DNA of 64,000 nucleotides from Clostridia bacterium (GTDB lineage: Bacteria; Bacillota; Clostridia; Christensenellales; Borkfalkiaceae), in contig JAFTWU010000017.1 in assembly GCA_017465145.1 (NCBI GenBank), forward strand, positions 62,001 to 126,000, given 5' to 3'. The notes under the pieces were generated by a model. The model saw only the letters and a program-made list of their open reading frames with translations. It did not search any database and was not told the origin of the DNA. This document shows positions 25,607 through 33,348 of this stretch, one piece after another. The position numbers and the translations under genes were made by a program. Positions within the stretch are counted from its first letter, which is position 1, and each line of letters opens with the position of its first letter.

Positions 25607-26908
25607 ATGATTTATACCATAATTATTTGCGTAGTAACGTGTCTTTTAATGATTCTTGGCGTATTGTTTTTCCCTAAAATTAAACTTGGGAAAATCGTTC
25701 TTGATTCTTATTGGGTTGTAACGCTTATCGGCGCACTCATCTTAATAATAAGCGGTCTATGTGATATCAAACAAATTGGTAGCGCGTTAATTGCTGATAC
25801 CGCAATTAATCCACTAAAAATTCTAGTTTTGTTTATTTCGATGACCATTTTATCCATTTTCCTAGATGAACTTGGATTTTTCCGCTATTTAGCAAACGCT
25901 ATGCTTAAAAAAGCGGGTAAAGGTCAATTTAAGTTATTTTTATATCTTTATATTATAGTTTCCGTTTTAACAGTATTCACTTCTAACGATATTATAATTT
26001 TATCTTTCACACCGTTTATTTGTTATTTTGCTAAAAACGCTAAAATTAATCCTACACCGTATTTGGCGGCAGAATTCGTTGGGGCAAATACTTGGAGTAT
26101 GATGATTATAATAGGTAACCCCACCAACATTTATTTAGCCACCGCTTACGGCATTGATTTTATGTCTTATCTTAAAGTTATGGCTCTGCCAACTTTGTGT
26201 GCGGGCGTTTTATCTTTTATTCTTTTATATTTAATGTTTCGCAAGACCTTAAAACAAGATATATCAGGTGCGCCTGAAGAGTGTGAAATTAAGGATAAAC
26301 CCCTTTTAATAGTTGGTGTTATACATTTAGCCGTTTGCACAATTTTGCTTGCTATAGGCAGTTATATTAAGGTTGAAATGTGGCTTGTATCCGTTTGCGC
26401 GGTAGCAAGTTTATTTATTACGACCATGATTTTTGCAATTTGCAGAAAGAGAAAACCCTTTGTTTTATATCGTAGTATAAGACGCGCTCCTTTTCAATTA
26501 ATTCCTTTCGTTCTTTCAATGTTCGTTATGATTTTTGCGCTTGAAAAGGTTGGAGTAACGGAAATTATTGCTAAATTCCTTGGCGAACAAGGCACGGTGT
26601 TTACTTATGGTTTTGCATCTTTCTTGTCGGCAAATTTAGTTAATAATATCCCTATGAGTGTGCTTTTTGCATCAATTATTCAAAACGTTGGGGCGGGCGT
26701 TACTATGTTAGCCGTTTATGCAACGATAATCGGCTCTAATTTAGGGGCACTATTAACGCCAATTGGTGCACTTGCAGATATTATGTGGAGCAATATTTTG
26801 GGTCACCACAAAGTAAAATTTGGCTTTTTAGACTTCTTGAAGATAGGCTTTTTGATAGCAATACCGTCACTTGCAACTGCCTGCGGTATTTTGCTTTTGA
26901 TAATTTAA
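25607..26908 (+). CDS. SLC13/ArsB-family anion permease
   Basis: The 433-residue membrane protein has about 11 hydrophobic helices and two inverted half-repeats. Signature segments are FTSNDIIILSFTPFI (about 124-138) and IIIGNPTNIYLATAYGID (about 169-186), with a matching NLVNNIPMSVLFA and IIGSNLGALLTPIGALADI in the second half. These are the discontinuous-helix hairpins of the ion-transporter superfamily that includes ArsB, NhaD and CitM. No arsR or arsC lies nearby, so an arsenite role is not supported and the substrate is undetermined. It is monocistronic and ends in a strong terminator shared with the convergent XRE gene. Confidence 0.85.
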   Translation: MIYTIIICVVTCLLMILGVLFFPKIKLGKIVLDSYWVVTLIGALILIISGLCDIKQIGSALIADTAINPLKILVLFISMTILSIFLDELGFFRYLANAMLKKAGKGQFKLFLYLYIIVSVLTVFTSNDIIILSFTPFICYFAKNAKINPTPYLAAEFVGANTWSMMIIIGNPTNIYLATAYGIDFMSYLKVMALPTLCAGVLSFILLYLMFRKTLKQDISGAPEECEIKDKPLLIVGVIHLAVCTILLAIGSYIKVEMWLVSVCAVASLFITTMIFAICRKRKPFVLYRSIRRAPFQLIPFVLSMFVMIFALEKVGVTEIIAKFLGEQGTVFTYGFASFLSANLVNNIPMSVLFASIIQNVGAGVTMLAVYATIIGSNLGALLTPIGALADIMWSNILGHHKVKFGFLDFLKIGFLIAIPSLATACGILLLII

Positions 26909-26922
26909 TAAATAAATAATAT

Positions 26923-26955
26923 AACGCCTCCAAGTTATCTTGGAGGCGTTTTTTT
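26923..26955 (+). terminator. Terminator between convergent genes
   Basis: AACGCCTCCAAG pairs perfectly with CTTGGAGGCGTT around 4 nt and is followed by seven T. The stop codon of the minus-strand XRE gene lies in the T-tract. Confidence 0.92.
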
Positions 26956-27154
26956 ATAAACCTAATAATTCATCTGCTGACACGTCAAAAATTATGCATA
27001 ATTGTCTAATGTCGTTTACACAAGGTTCGCTTAAGCATTGCTCCCAACTTGCAACTGCAGTAGGGGATTTATTTACTAATTTTGCTAATTCTTTTTGTGT
27101 AATTTTTAACTCAGAACGAAACTCTTTAATTTTTAAACCAATTTTATATTCCAT
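26954..27154 (-). CDS. XRE/Cro-CI-type HTH transcriptional regulator
   Basis: This 66-residue protein is a single HTH_3 domain: IGLKIKEFRSELKITQKELAKLVNKSPTAV reads as helices 1-3 with the recognition helix near residues 28-37, followed by two supporting helices. It has no sensor or oligomerisation domain. The gene diverges from the zinc-ribbon membrane protein gene, and the shared 90-bp gap holds a large inverted repeat over that gene's promoter, so it probably represses it. There is no ribosome binding site: TATGAT (complement of 27161-27166) ends exactly 6 nt before the ATG, suggesting a leaderless message, as for lambda cI made from PRM. Confidence 0.88.
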   Translation of the reverse strand: MEYKIGLKIKEFRSELKITQKELAKLVNKSPTAVASWEQCLSEPCVNDIRQLCIIFDVSADELLGL

Positions 27155-27169
27155 ATTAATATCATAACC

Positions 27170-27216
27170 TTTACTACTAAAATTTAGTTGACAATACTAA
27201 AAATTAGTAGTAAAAT
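27170..27216 (+). promoter_or_regulatory. Promoter with flanking operator for the zinc-ribbon membrane protein gene
   Basis: TTGACA (27188-27193), 17-nt spacer and TAAAAT (27211-27216) form a near-perfect promoter. An 11-bp inverted repeat, TTTACTACTAA at 27170-27180 and TTAGTAGTAAA at 27204-27214, flanks the -35 and overlaps the -10. A dimeric HTH repressor bound here would block the polymerase. Confidence 0.75.
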
Positions 27217-27245
27217 TAATAAAAAAGACAAGAGAGGGTAAAATT

Positions 27246-27626
27246 ATGTATGAATTAGTTGGCTTGATTATAGGTGGAGCTATTGGTATAATACTTAATA
27301 TTATTTTTTCTGCTATTACATCAACAACGGCAAGCCGTAATGGTAGGTCTGGTGCAGCGTGGGGTGTTTTGACATTTTTCTTTGGTGTGTCAATTCCTGT
27401 TTTGTTGTTACTATTAATTTCGCAAGAAATCCCTAGTTATAAAGATAAAAAAATTTATATAAAAGAAGATGAAAAATTGACCAAAATTTGTAATGGTCAA
27501 CCTATGCCCACAACACCGCCTATAAGAAAAACAGTTAGTGAAAAATGGACGTGCCCTAAATGTGGAGAAGAAAATAATATTAATGCATTACATTGCATAA
27601 ATTGTTTTGCAGACAAACCGAAATAA
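27246..27626 (+). CDS. Small membrane protein with C-terminal zinc ribbon
   Basis: The 126-residue protein has two hydrophobic helices, at about 4-24 (LVGLIIGGAIGIILNIIFSAI) and 38-60 (AAWGVLTFFFGVSIPVLLLLL). A charged linker follows, then a zinc ribbon at ~101-120 with CPKCGEENN and CINC. GAGGG provides a ribosome binding site. The product is not assigned to a known system. Its control by a divergent XRE repressor suggests a conditional, stress- or phage-related role, which is inference. A terminator follows. Confidence 0.7.
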   Translation: MYELVGLIIGGAIGIILNIIFSAITSTTASRNGRSGAAWGVLTFFFGVSIPVLLLLLISQEIPSYKDKKIYIKEDEKLTKICNGQPMPTTPPIRKTVSEKWTCPKCGEENNINALHCINCFADKPK

Positions 27627-27634
27627 ATTTTTTT

Positions 27635-27662
27635 AAGAACTCTATTAAAGAGTTCTTTTTTA
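27635..27662 (+). terminator. Terminator after zinc-ribbon membrane protein gene
   Basis: AAGAACTCT pairs with AGAGTTCTT around a short loop and is followed by T. Confidence 0.85.
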
Positions 27663-27729
27663 TTTTGTAAAAAATAGTGATTTTTACCACTAAATAGTGT
27701 ATAATAAAGAAAAAAGATAGGTGAAAAAT

Positions 27730-27933
27730 ATGGCTGTAATACTTAATCCAGATAAAGAAATGGTTAAAATTGTTAAAGAAGGACTTAAAAGAACGGGCGG
27801 ATATTGTCCTTGTAGGATAGCGCGCACCGAAGAATTTAAGTGTATTTGTAAGGAGTTTCGCGAACAGATGGCAGACCCTAATTTTGAAGGTTTTTGCCAT
27901 TGTAAACTTTATTACAAGTCTAAGGAGAACTAA
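27730..27933 (+). CDS. Ferredoxin-thioredoxin reductase catalytic-chain-like protein
   Basis: The 67-residue protein carries three paired-cysteine motifs, CPC (26, 28), CIC (38, 40) and CHC (56, 58), in the spacing of the FTR catalytic subunit. There they hold a [4Fe-4S] cluster beside a redox-active disulfide. GYCPCR and FCHCKLYY are the strongest matches. Plant and cyanobacterial FTR reduces thioredoxin with ferredoxin electrons; the small stand-alone proteins in anaerobes are less well studied. The start at 27730 is preferred over a GTG at 27721, because AGGTG serves as its ribosome binding site. The HD hydrolase gene begins at the next base after the stop. Confidence 0.85.
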   Translation: MAVILNPDKEMVKIVKEGLKRTGGYCPCRIARTEEFKCICKEFREQMADPNFEGFCHCKLYYKSKEN

Positions 27934-28524
27934 ATGAGCGTAAAAGAAGAGTTTTTATCAATTTACGATACGTTTATAAAGCGTGAAGGCGCCGATAAGT
28001 TAAAAGAATATTTATTAAATTCCGATTTTTTCTTTGCACCCGCTAGTAGCAGGTTTCATTGTGCATATGAAGGTGGTTTATGCGAGCATAGTGTAAACAC
28101 TTACAAACGACTTTTAAATGCCGTTAAAAACGAATTTGGCGAAAATTACAACAGCGTTTATAGTGATGAAACTATCGCAATTTGTGCGTTACTTCACGAC
28201 GTTTGCAAAATTGATTTTTATAAGGTAGACTATCGTAACGTTAAAGAAAACGGCGAATGGGTGAAAAAGCCCTATTACGCGCGTGAAGAAGTTTTGCCAT
28301 ATGGACACGGCGAAAAATCAGTTTACATAATTTCAGGGTTTATTCGTTTAACCCGTGAAGAAGCAGTTGCAATTAATTGGCATATGGGTGGCTTTGATTC
28401 GCGCGTTAAAGGTGGCGATGGTTCCGTTAGTGAAGCGTATAATAAATTCCCACTTGCTGTTTTATTACATTTGGCGGATTTAACCGCTACTTATATCGAC
28501 GAAAATCACGGCTTACAATTGTAA
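27934..28524 (+). CDS. HD-domain phosphohydrolase
   Basis: A 196-residue protein with the HD superfamily metal site: His in GGLCEHSVNTY (~52), the HD pair in CALLHDVCKIDFYK (~89-90), a later His (~123) and Asp in LLHLADLTATY (~180). These proteins hydrolyse phosphate esters or nucleotides; the substrate cannot be told. AAGGAG lies in the end of the upstream FTR-like gene and the two genes abut, so they form an operon. A terminator follows. Confidence 0.85.
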   Translation: MSVKEEFLSIYDTFIKREGADKLKEYLLNSDFFFAPASSRFHCAYEGGLCEHSVNTYKRLLNAVKNEFGENYNSVYSDETIAICALLHDVCKIDFYKVDYRNVKENGEWVKKPYYAREEVLPYGHGEKSVYIISGFIRLTREEAVAINWHMGGFDSRVKGGDGSVSEAYNKFPLAVLLHLADLTATYIDENHGLQL

Positions 28525-28537
28525 TTTTTTCAATAAT

Positions 28538-28571
28538 AAAAGTTGTCAAATTTTCTTTGACAACTTTTTTG
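28538..28571 (+). terminator. Terminator of HD hydrolase gene
   Basis: A long A/T-rich stem, AAAAGTTGTCAAA with TTTGACAACTTTT, is followed by TT. Confidence 0.88.
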
Positions 28572-28673
28572 TTATTTTGCTTTTATATTGACAAAGAGTC
28601 TTAATTAAAGTAAAATATAATATAGTGGTTTACGGTATTAATTTATATCAAACGGCTTTTTTAAAGAAAGTTT

Positions 28674-28866
28674 AGTAACTGGCGGAGACGGTTGCGCTAT
28701 AAAAAGAAAAGCCCCAAGCATTTGTTTGCTTGAGACTTTTGGCAGGGTGGTGCGAATCGGGCGCAGCCCTTCGTAGTGAAACGGAGAAGTCAGTAACCGG
28801 CGGAGACGGTTGCGTTTATAAAAAGAAAGCCCCAAGCATTTGTTTGCTTGAGACTTTTGGCAGGGG
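28674..28866 (-). repeat. Tandem duplication downstream of tRNA-Trp (two ~73-bp copies)
   Basis: 28674-28746 and 28792-28866 are nearly identical. Each carries GGCGGAGACGGTTGCG, an A/T link, and the hairpin CAAGCA-TTTGT-TGCTTG with GGCAGGG at the end. On the minus strand the hairpin is followed by TTTT-rich sequence, so each copy holds a tRNA-Trp-type terminator. Between the copies lies TGCGAATC...CGTAGTGAAACGGAGA, related to the segment next to the truncated tRNA-Ser. Confidence 0.75.
28824..28857 (-). terminator. Terminator of tRNA-Trp
   Basis: On the minus strand GTCTCAAGCA pairs with TGCTTGGGGC (with G-T pairs) and is followed by TTTCTTTTT. A second copy lies at about 28700-28738. Confidence 0.75.
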
Positions 28867-28933
28867 AGACGCGACTCGAACACGCAACCGGCGGTTTTGG
28901 AGACCGCTGCTCTACCAATTGAGCCACTCCCCT
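28858..28933 (-). tRNA. tRNA-Trp (CCA anticodon)
   Basis: Read on the minus strand, AGGGGAG pairs with CTCCCCT. There is a D arm with GCTCAATTGGTAGAGC, an anticodon arm GCGGT-CTCCAAA-ACCGC with anticodon CCA, and a T arm with GTTCGAGTC. Discriminator G and an encoded CCA end the gene at 28858. Confidence 0.97.
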
Positions 28934-28945
28934 AAAAACATTAAG

Positions 28946-28974
28946 ATTATACAACAAATTACTTGTTTAGTCAA
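28946..28974 (-). promoter_or_regulatory. Promoter of tRNA-Trp
   Basis: On the minus strand TTGACT (28974-28969), 17-nt spacer and TATAAT (28951-28946) end 12 nt before the tRNA 5' end. Confidence 0.85.
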
Positions 28975-29012
28975 ACATTTTAAGGTTAAAATAAATTAAT
29001 TTGAGGTTATAA

Positions 29013-29825
29013 ATGGAAAGAATTTATAAATTAGGCGTTATCGGTGCGGGGTTTATGTCATCAGCTATAATTGGTGGCATAATTTCAAGTGATTTTTTGC
29101 CCGCTGAAAGCATTATCGTTAGCGACGTAAACGATATTGCGCTAGAAAACATGTCAAAAAAAGGCGTTAACGTTACCAAAGATAATTTGGCACTTTGTAA
29201 TAGTAGTGAATTCGTTCTTTTTGCCGTTAAGCCACAAAGTTTTTCTGCATTATCTAACGAAATTTGCGGTTGCAGTTGCGAAAAGTTTATTTCCATTATG
29301 GCTGGTTTAAAAAAAGAAAAAATTAAAAACGGTATAGGGAATTCAAACGTTAAAGTTGCAAGATGTATGCCGAACACCCCTTGTTCAATAGGTAAAGGTG
29401 CAGTTGCGGTTGATTTAAGTGATTTTAACGATGAAAACGATAAAAAATTCATTACGGGATTACTTTCTTCTTTTGCTAAAGTTGTTTCCGTTACTGAAGA
29501 TAAACTTAACGCAGTTACGGGCATAAGTGGAAGTTCGCCCGCGTACTTTTATTTGTTTATCAAAGGTTTGGTTGACGCGGGGGTTAAATACGGTCTTTCA
29601 TTTGAAGATGCAAAATCCCTTGCTACCGCCACGATGATTGGTGCGGGTGAAATGATTAATGCTAACCCCGATAAATCGCTTGACGACTTAATTAACGCCG
29701 TTTGCAGTAAAGGTGGCACTACTATAGAAGCGGTTAAAACCTTTAACGATAAAGGCTTAAGTGAAATTATTGATAGCGCCGTTGATGCTTGTGTAAAGCG
29801 TTCTGCCGAATTGGAGAATTTGTAA
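29013..29825 (+). CDS. proC: Pyrroline-5-carboxylate reductase
   Basis: The 270-residue protein has an N-terminal Rossmann fold (GVIGAGFMSSAI at ~8-19), an AVKPQ motif near 71-75, ARCMPNTPC at ~112-120 and the C-terminal dimer signature GSSPAYFYLF near 172-181. It reduces pyrroline-5-carboxylate to proline with NAD(P)H. GAGG precedes the start. The stop overlaps the rnhA start by one base. Genes for the preceding steps, proA and proB, are not in the window. Confidence 0.96.
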   Translation: MERIYKLGVIGAGFMSSAIIGGIISSDFLPAESIIVSDVNDIALENMSKKGVNVTKDNLALCNSSEFVLFAVKPQSFSALSNEICGCSCEKFISIMAGLKKEKIKNGIGNSNVKVARCMPNTPCSIGKGAVAVDLSDFNDENDKKFITGLLSSFAKVVSVTEDKLNAVTGISGSSPAYFYLFIKGLVDAGVKYGLSFEDAKSLATATMIGAGEMINANPDKSLDDLINAVCSKGGTTIEAVKTFNDKGLSEIIDSAVDACVKRSAELENL

Positions 29826-30274
29826 TGAAAACGGTAGACATTTATACTGACGGTGCATGCAGTGGTAACCCCGGTGCTGGCGGCTATTGCGCAATTTTAA
29901 TTTACGGTAATCAAGAAAAGGTTGTTAGTGGCTTTGAAAATGATACAACCAACAATAGAATGGAGCTTTTAGCCGTTATTAAGGGGCTAGAAGCCTTAAA
30001 AGAGAGTTGTAGTGTTAATTTATACAGCGACTCTCAATACGTGGTTGACGCCTTTAATAAAGGGTGGATACATTCTTGGATGCAAAACGGTTGGAAAACT
30101 TCAAATAAAAAAGAAGTTAAAAATATTGACCTTTGGCAAACGTTATTAGAACTTTGCACCAAGCATTTAGTAAGATTTATTAAGGTTGCGGGTCATAGTG
30201 ATAATGAATACAACAACCGTTGCGATAAAATTGCCGTTAATGAATATAAAAAGGTTATAGAACAAGCAAAATAG
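29825..30274 (+). CDS. rnhA: Ribonuclease HI
   Basis: This 149-residue enzyme has all catalytic acids of RNase HI: D9 (YTDGACSGNPG), E47 (NNRMELLAV), D69 (YSDSQYV) and D134, plus the H124 loop (AGHSDNEYN). It cuts the RNA strand of RNA-DNA hybrids. The length and numbering fit the E. coli type closely. An upstream in-frame ATG at 29789 lies inside proC and is rejected, because 29825 gives the standard N-terminus. Confidence 0.97.
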   Translation: MKTVDIYTDGACSGNPGAGGYCAILIYGNQEKVVSGFENDTTNNRMELLAVIKGLEALKESCSVNLYSDSQYVVDAFNKGWIHSWMQNGWKTSNKKEVKNIDLWQTLLELCTKHLVRFIKVAGHSDNEYNNRCDKIAVNEYKKVIEQAK

Positions 30275-30296
30275 CCCTTATTCTCTGCGCTTAAAG

Positions 30297-30325
30297 TGGA
30301 TAAAAATTAACTGCCTTAATATAAT
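30297..30325 (+). promoter_or_regulatory. Possible leaderless promoter of the TVP38 gene
   Basis: TATAAT at 30320-30325 ends exactly 6 nt before the ATG at 30332. TGGATA at 30297-30302 (17-nt spacer) matches the -35 consensus at four of six positions. No ribosome binding site is visible. Confidence 0.4.
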
Positions 30326-30331
30326 AATATT

Positions 30332-31264
30332 ATGGACAAAAAAAGGTCTTTAAGTTTATTAAAACAAATATTACAAATAATTGTTATTGCATTAATTGGT
30401 TGTGTGGGTATTGTTTTTTCTATTTTATACCTACAAACCTTTAATTCTGGTTTTTTTGCTAAGTATAATACCGTATGTATTGCCGTTGCTGTTTCAATAA
30501 TTGCAATTTTAACCATTTTAGCAATAATTTTTAAGAGTATTTCTAAAGATTTTATTTATAAATTGTGTTTTTTGGTTATTACGTTTGTTGCCGTTGTCTT
30601 GCTAGGCTTATATGTTTTAACTAAAGTCGGTTTTTTTGAAGTTATAGATAGTGTTGAAACCCTGCGCGCTTATATTGAATCTTTCGGTAGCTGGGCTGTC
30701 GTATTATTTATATTATTACAGTTCTTACAAGTCGTTGTATTGCCTATACCTGCATTTTTAACGGTAGGGGCAGGGGTGTTGCTTTTTGGGGCGTTTGAAG
30801 GGGCAATTTATAGTTGTATAGGAATTATCGCAGGTTCTATCGTTGGATTTTTTATTGGTAGAGTATTTGGGTATAAAGTTGCAAGATGGCTTGTTGGCAA
30901 GGAAAGTCTTGATAAAGGCCTTAAAACGATAAAGGGCAAAGATAAAGTTGTTTTAACTTTTATGTTTTTATTTCCCTTTTTCCCCGACGACGTGTTGTGT
31001 TTCGTTGCGGGGCTAACTACGGTTAAAACGAAGTTCTTTTTGATAATGATTTTTATCACTAGGATTATTTCAATATTTGCATCTTGCTTTTCATTAAACA
31101 ATAGTATAATCCCTTACGATACTTGGTGGGGAATACTTTTATGGGGAGTATTTATTGCCTTAACTATTGTAGCAACGATATTAATATATAAAAAAGGCGA
31201 CAAAATCGAACTGTTTTTTAAGCGAATATTTAAACAAAAGAAAAAGTCAGTAAATAAAAAGTGA
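30332..31264 (+). CDS. TVP38/TMEM64 (VTT/DedA-like) membrane protein
   Basis: The 310-residue membrane protein has about seven or eight hydrophobic helices. The VTT core lies at about 110-250 (VVLPIPAFLTVGAGVLLFG, IGIIAGSIVGFFIGRVFG, FPFFPDDVLCFVAGLTT), with the conserved G---G--FFIGR-FG and F/FPDD elements. The first ~90 residues add three extra helices, and the tail is very basic. The superfamily is implicated in moving lipids between leaflets in membranes; this member's cargo is unknown. The ATG has no ribosome binding site and a TATAAT ends 6 nt upstream, so the transcript may be leaderless. Confidence 0.88.
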   Translation: MDKKRSLSLLKQILQIIVIALIGCVGIVFSILYLQTFNSGFFAKYNTVCIAVAVSIIAILTILAIIFKSISKDFIYKLCFLVITFVAVVLLGLYVLTKVGFFEVIDSVETLRAYIESFGSWAVVLFILLQFLQVVVLPIPAFLTVGAGVLLFGAFEGAIYSCIGIIAGSIVGFFIGRVFGYKVARWLVGKESLDKGLKTIKGKDKVVLTFMFLFPFFPDDVLCFVAGLTTVKTKFFLIMIFITRIISIFASCFSLNNSIIPYDTWWGILLWGVFIALTIVATILIYKKGDKIELFFKRIFKQKKKSVNKK

Positions 31265-31276
31265 TTTTACGCTTTG

Positions 31277-31291
31277 TTATGTCTGACATAA
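31277..31291. promoter_or_regulatory. Palindrome TTATGTCTGACATAA, copy 3
   Basis: Identical to the palindrome at 2612. It ends 9 nt before the surE ATG, a place where a bound protein or an RNA hairpin would affect surE expression. Confidence 0.45.
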
Positions 31292-31300
31292 TTGGTTTTT

Positions 31301-32056
31301 ATGAAGATTTTTTTATCAAATGATGACGGTATAGATAGCAACGGTTTAATAAGTCTAGCAAAACAATTATCTAAAGATAACGATATGCTTATTGTTGCGC
31401 CAGACGGGAATAGGTCGGTTTGTTCTCACTCTTTAACCGTTAAAAAACCCATCACCATTTCTCCATGTGACAAGTTGTTTGGACAACCTACGTATAAAAC
31501 TTCGGGTACACCGGCGGACTGTGTAAAAATTTTAGAACATCATTTTACTGATTTTAAGCCCGACGTTGTTGTTTCTGGAATAAATAAGGCGCACAATTTA
31601 GGTTCAGATATATTTTATTCCGGTACGGTTGCAATTGCGTATGAAGCGGCGTATTATGGATATATTGCTTTTGCTTTTTCCGCTTATTCATTAGGGGAAA
31701 GCCCTTTTGATGAATATTCGCCCTACGCGGAAAAGATTATTAACGCTCTTTTGCCTTATTCTGAACCTAGCACTATTTGGAACGTAAATTTCCCCGACGT
31801 TGACGTTAATATCAAGGACATAAAGATTACTAAACTTGGTAATCGCACCTACGATGATAAATACGTTTTTGTATGTGATGATAATTATCAATTAACAAGT
31901 ACTGATATTAAATTTGACGATAAATCCTTACAAATAGAAGAAGATTACGATTTATATTGGATAAAAAATGGCTATATTACGGTTACACCTTTAGTGTTTG
32001 ACCGTACTGACTACGCTAAATTAGAAGAGATAATAGATAAATGCATAAAGTTTTAA
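31301..32056 (+). CDS. surE: 5'-nucleotidase SurE
   Basis: A 251-residue protein starting MKIFLSNDDGIDSNG, the SurE signature with metal ligands D8 and D9. GTPADCV and SGINKAHNLGSD follow, both conserved. SurE dephosphorylates nucleoside 5'- and 3'-monophosphates. The start at 31301 is chosen because it gives this N-terminus; an in-frame TTG at 31292 lies partly in the palindrome. The ribosome binding site is weak. The 3' end overlaps the next gene by 16 nt. Confidence 0.95.
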   Translation: MKIFLSNDDGIDSNGLISLAKQLSKDNDMLIVAPDGNRSVCSHSLTVKKPITISPCDKLFGQPTYKTSGTPADCVKILEHHFTDFKPDVVVSGINKAHNLGSDIFYSGTVAIAYEAAYYGYIAFAFSAYSLGESPFDEYSPYAEKIINALLPYSEPSTIWNVNFPDVDVNIKDIKITKLGNRTYDDKYVFVCDDNYQLTSTDIKFDDKSLQIEEDYDLYWIKNGYITVTPLVFDRTDYAKLEEIIDKCIKF

Positions 32057-33273
32057 TAATCGGCGGTGGCGCTGCGGGGCTTATGGCTGCATATTCTTGC
32101 GCTAAAAATGGAAATTTCGCTATTATAATTGAAAAAAACGAAAAACTAGGTAAAAAAATTTACATAACGGGTAAAGGTAGATGCAATTTAACCAACGATA
32201 TTCCCGCAAACGAATTTTTAACTAACGTTGTTTCTAATCCTAAGTTTTTAATTGGCGCAATAAATAGGTTTTCACCAAAAAACACTATAGATTTATTTGA
32301 GGAATTAGGGCTTTCCTTAACGGTTGAAAGGGGGAACAGAGTTTTTCCGTCTAGCAATAAGGCAAGCGACGTAACTAAAACGCTTGAAAAAGCTATTAGA
32401 AATCTTGGCGTTGAAGTTATGCTAAACACTACGGTTAATTCTATAGTTTTAACTGAAATTGATGGTGTTACTACGGTTAAAGGCGTTAAAACTGACAACG
32501 GGTTTATTGAAGGCGATAGCGTTATCGTTTGTACGGGCGGTGTATCATATCCACTTACGGGTAGCACGGGCGACGGTTATAAATTTGCAAAGTCTGTTGG
32601 GCATAATATAGTTGAAGTTAAACCCGCTCTTTGTGGCATTTGTCTAAAGGGAAACGACTATTCCTTAATGCAAGGTTTAACCCTTAAAAACGTTTCGTTT
32701 TCTATAAAAAACAACCAAAAAATTATCTATAAAGATTTTGGCGAACTTTTATTTACTCATTTTGGTATATCTGGTCCCGTAGTTTTATCAGCATCTTCGG
32801 TAATAAATAGACTTGATTTTAATAATTTATCAGTTCATATTGATTTAAAACCTGCGCTAGACGAAGAAACTCTTCATAATAGGCTTTTAAGAGAATTTAA
32901 GGAAAATTATCTTAAAGATTTAGAAAACGTTATGCGCGCACTACTTCCAGAATCGCTTATCAACGTTGTTTTATCGCGTGCACAAGTTAAACGCTCTAAA
33001 AAATGCTGTGAAATTACCAAAGAAGAAAGGTCAAGGCTAGTTTCAACCCTTAAAAACCTTGATTTTAAGATTAAGGAGTTGCGCCCGATAGAAGAATCTA
33101 TCGTAACTGCAGGTGGTGTAAACGTTAAAGACGTTAACCCTAAAACTATGGAAAGTAAACTAGTAAAAGGTTTATATTTTGCGGGCGAGGTTTTAGACGT
33201 AGATGCTTATACCGGTGGTTTTAACTTGCAAATCGCCTTTTCAACGGGGTATTGTGCGGGGCAAAACGTTTAA
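32041..33273 (+). CDS. BaiN/RdsA family (HI0933-like) FAD-dependent oxidoreductase
   Basis: The 410-residue flavoprotein has an FAD-binding dinucleotide fold at the N-terminus (IIGGGAAGLMAA), a KLGKKIYITGKGRCNLTN motif typical of the HI0933 family, and a C-terminal VTAGGVNVKDVNPKTMESK and YFAGEVLDVDAYTGGFNLQ. The family includes BaiN of bile acid 7-dehydroxylating clostridia, but it is widespread and most members have no proven substrate. It overlaps surE and sits upstream of cmk, as in many Clostridia. Confidence 0.92.
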   Translation: MHKVLIIGGGAAGLMAAYSCAKNGNFAIIIEKNEKLGKKIYITGKGRCNLTNDIPANEFLTNVVSNPKFLIGAINRFSPKNTIDLFEELGLSLTVERGNRVFPSSNKASDVTKTLEKAIRNLGVEVMLNTTVNSIVLTEIDGVTTVKGVKTDNGFIEGDSVIVCTGGVSYPLTGSTGDGYKFAKSVGHNIVEVKPALCGICLKGNDYSLMQGLTLKNVSFSIKNNQKIIYKDFGELLFTHFGISGPVVLSASSVINRLDFNNLSVHIDLKPALDEETLHNRLLREFKENYLKDLENVMRALLPESLINVVLSRAQVKRSKKCCEITKEERSRLVSTLKNLDFKIKELRPIEESIVTAGGVNVKDVNPKTMESKLVKGLYFAGEVLDVDAYTGGFNLQIAFSTGYCAGQNV

Positions 33274-33348
33274 TAATTAATAAAAATTAATTAATTTTAG
33301 CAAAAATTAAATAAAAATATATGATTTTACTTTTATAAGGAGTTTATT

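Noticed and set aside
25607..26908. Arsenite efflux pump ArsB
   Set aside because: Only superfamily-level motifs are present, and no arsR, arsC or arsA is nearby, so a specific arsenite role is not supported.
28730..28999. 89-codon ORF running through the tRNA-Trp region
   Set aside because: It is the antisense of tRNA-Trp plus the duplicated repeat; the ATRTRNRRFW-like peptide is a well-known artefact of reading through a tRNA gene.
29024..29524. 166-codon minus-strand ORF inside proC
   Set aside because: Antisense to a certain gene, with no start signals and no recognisable domain.
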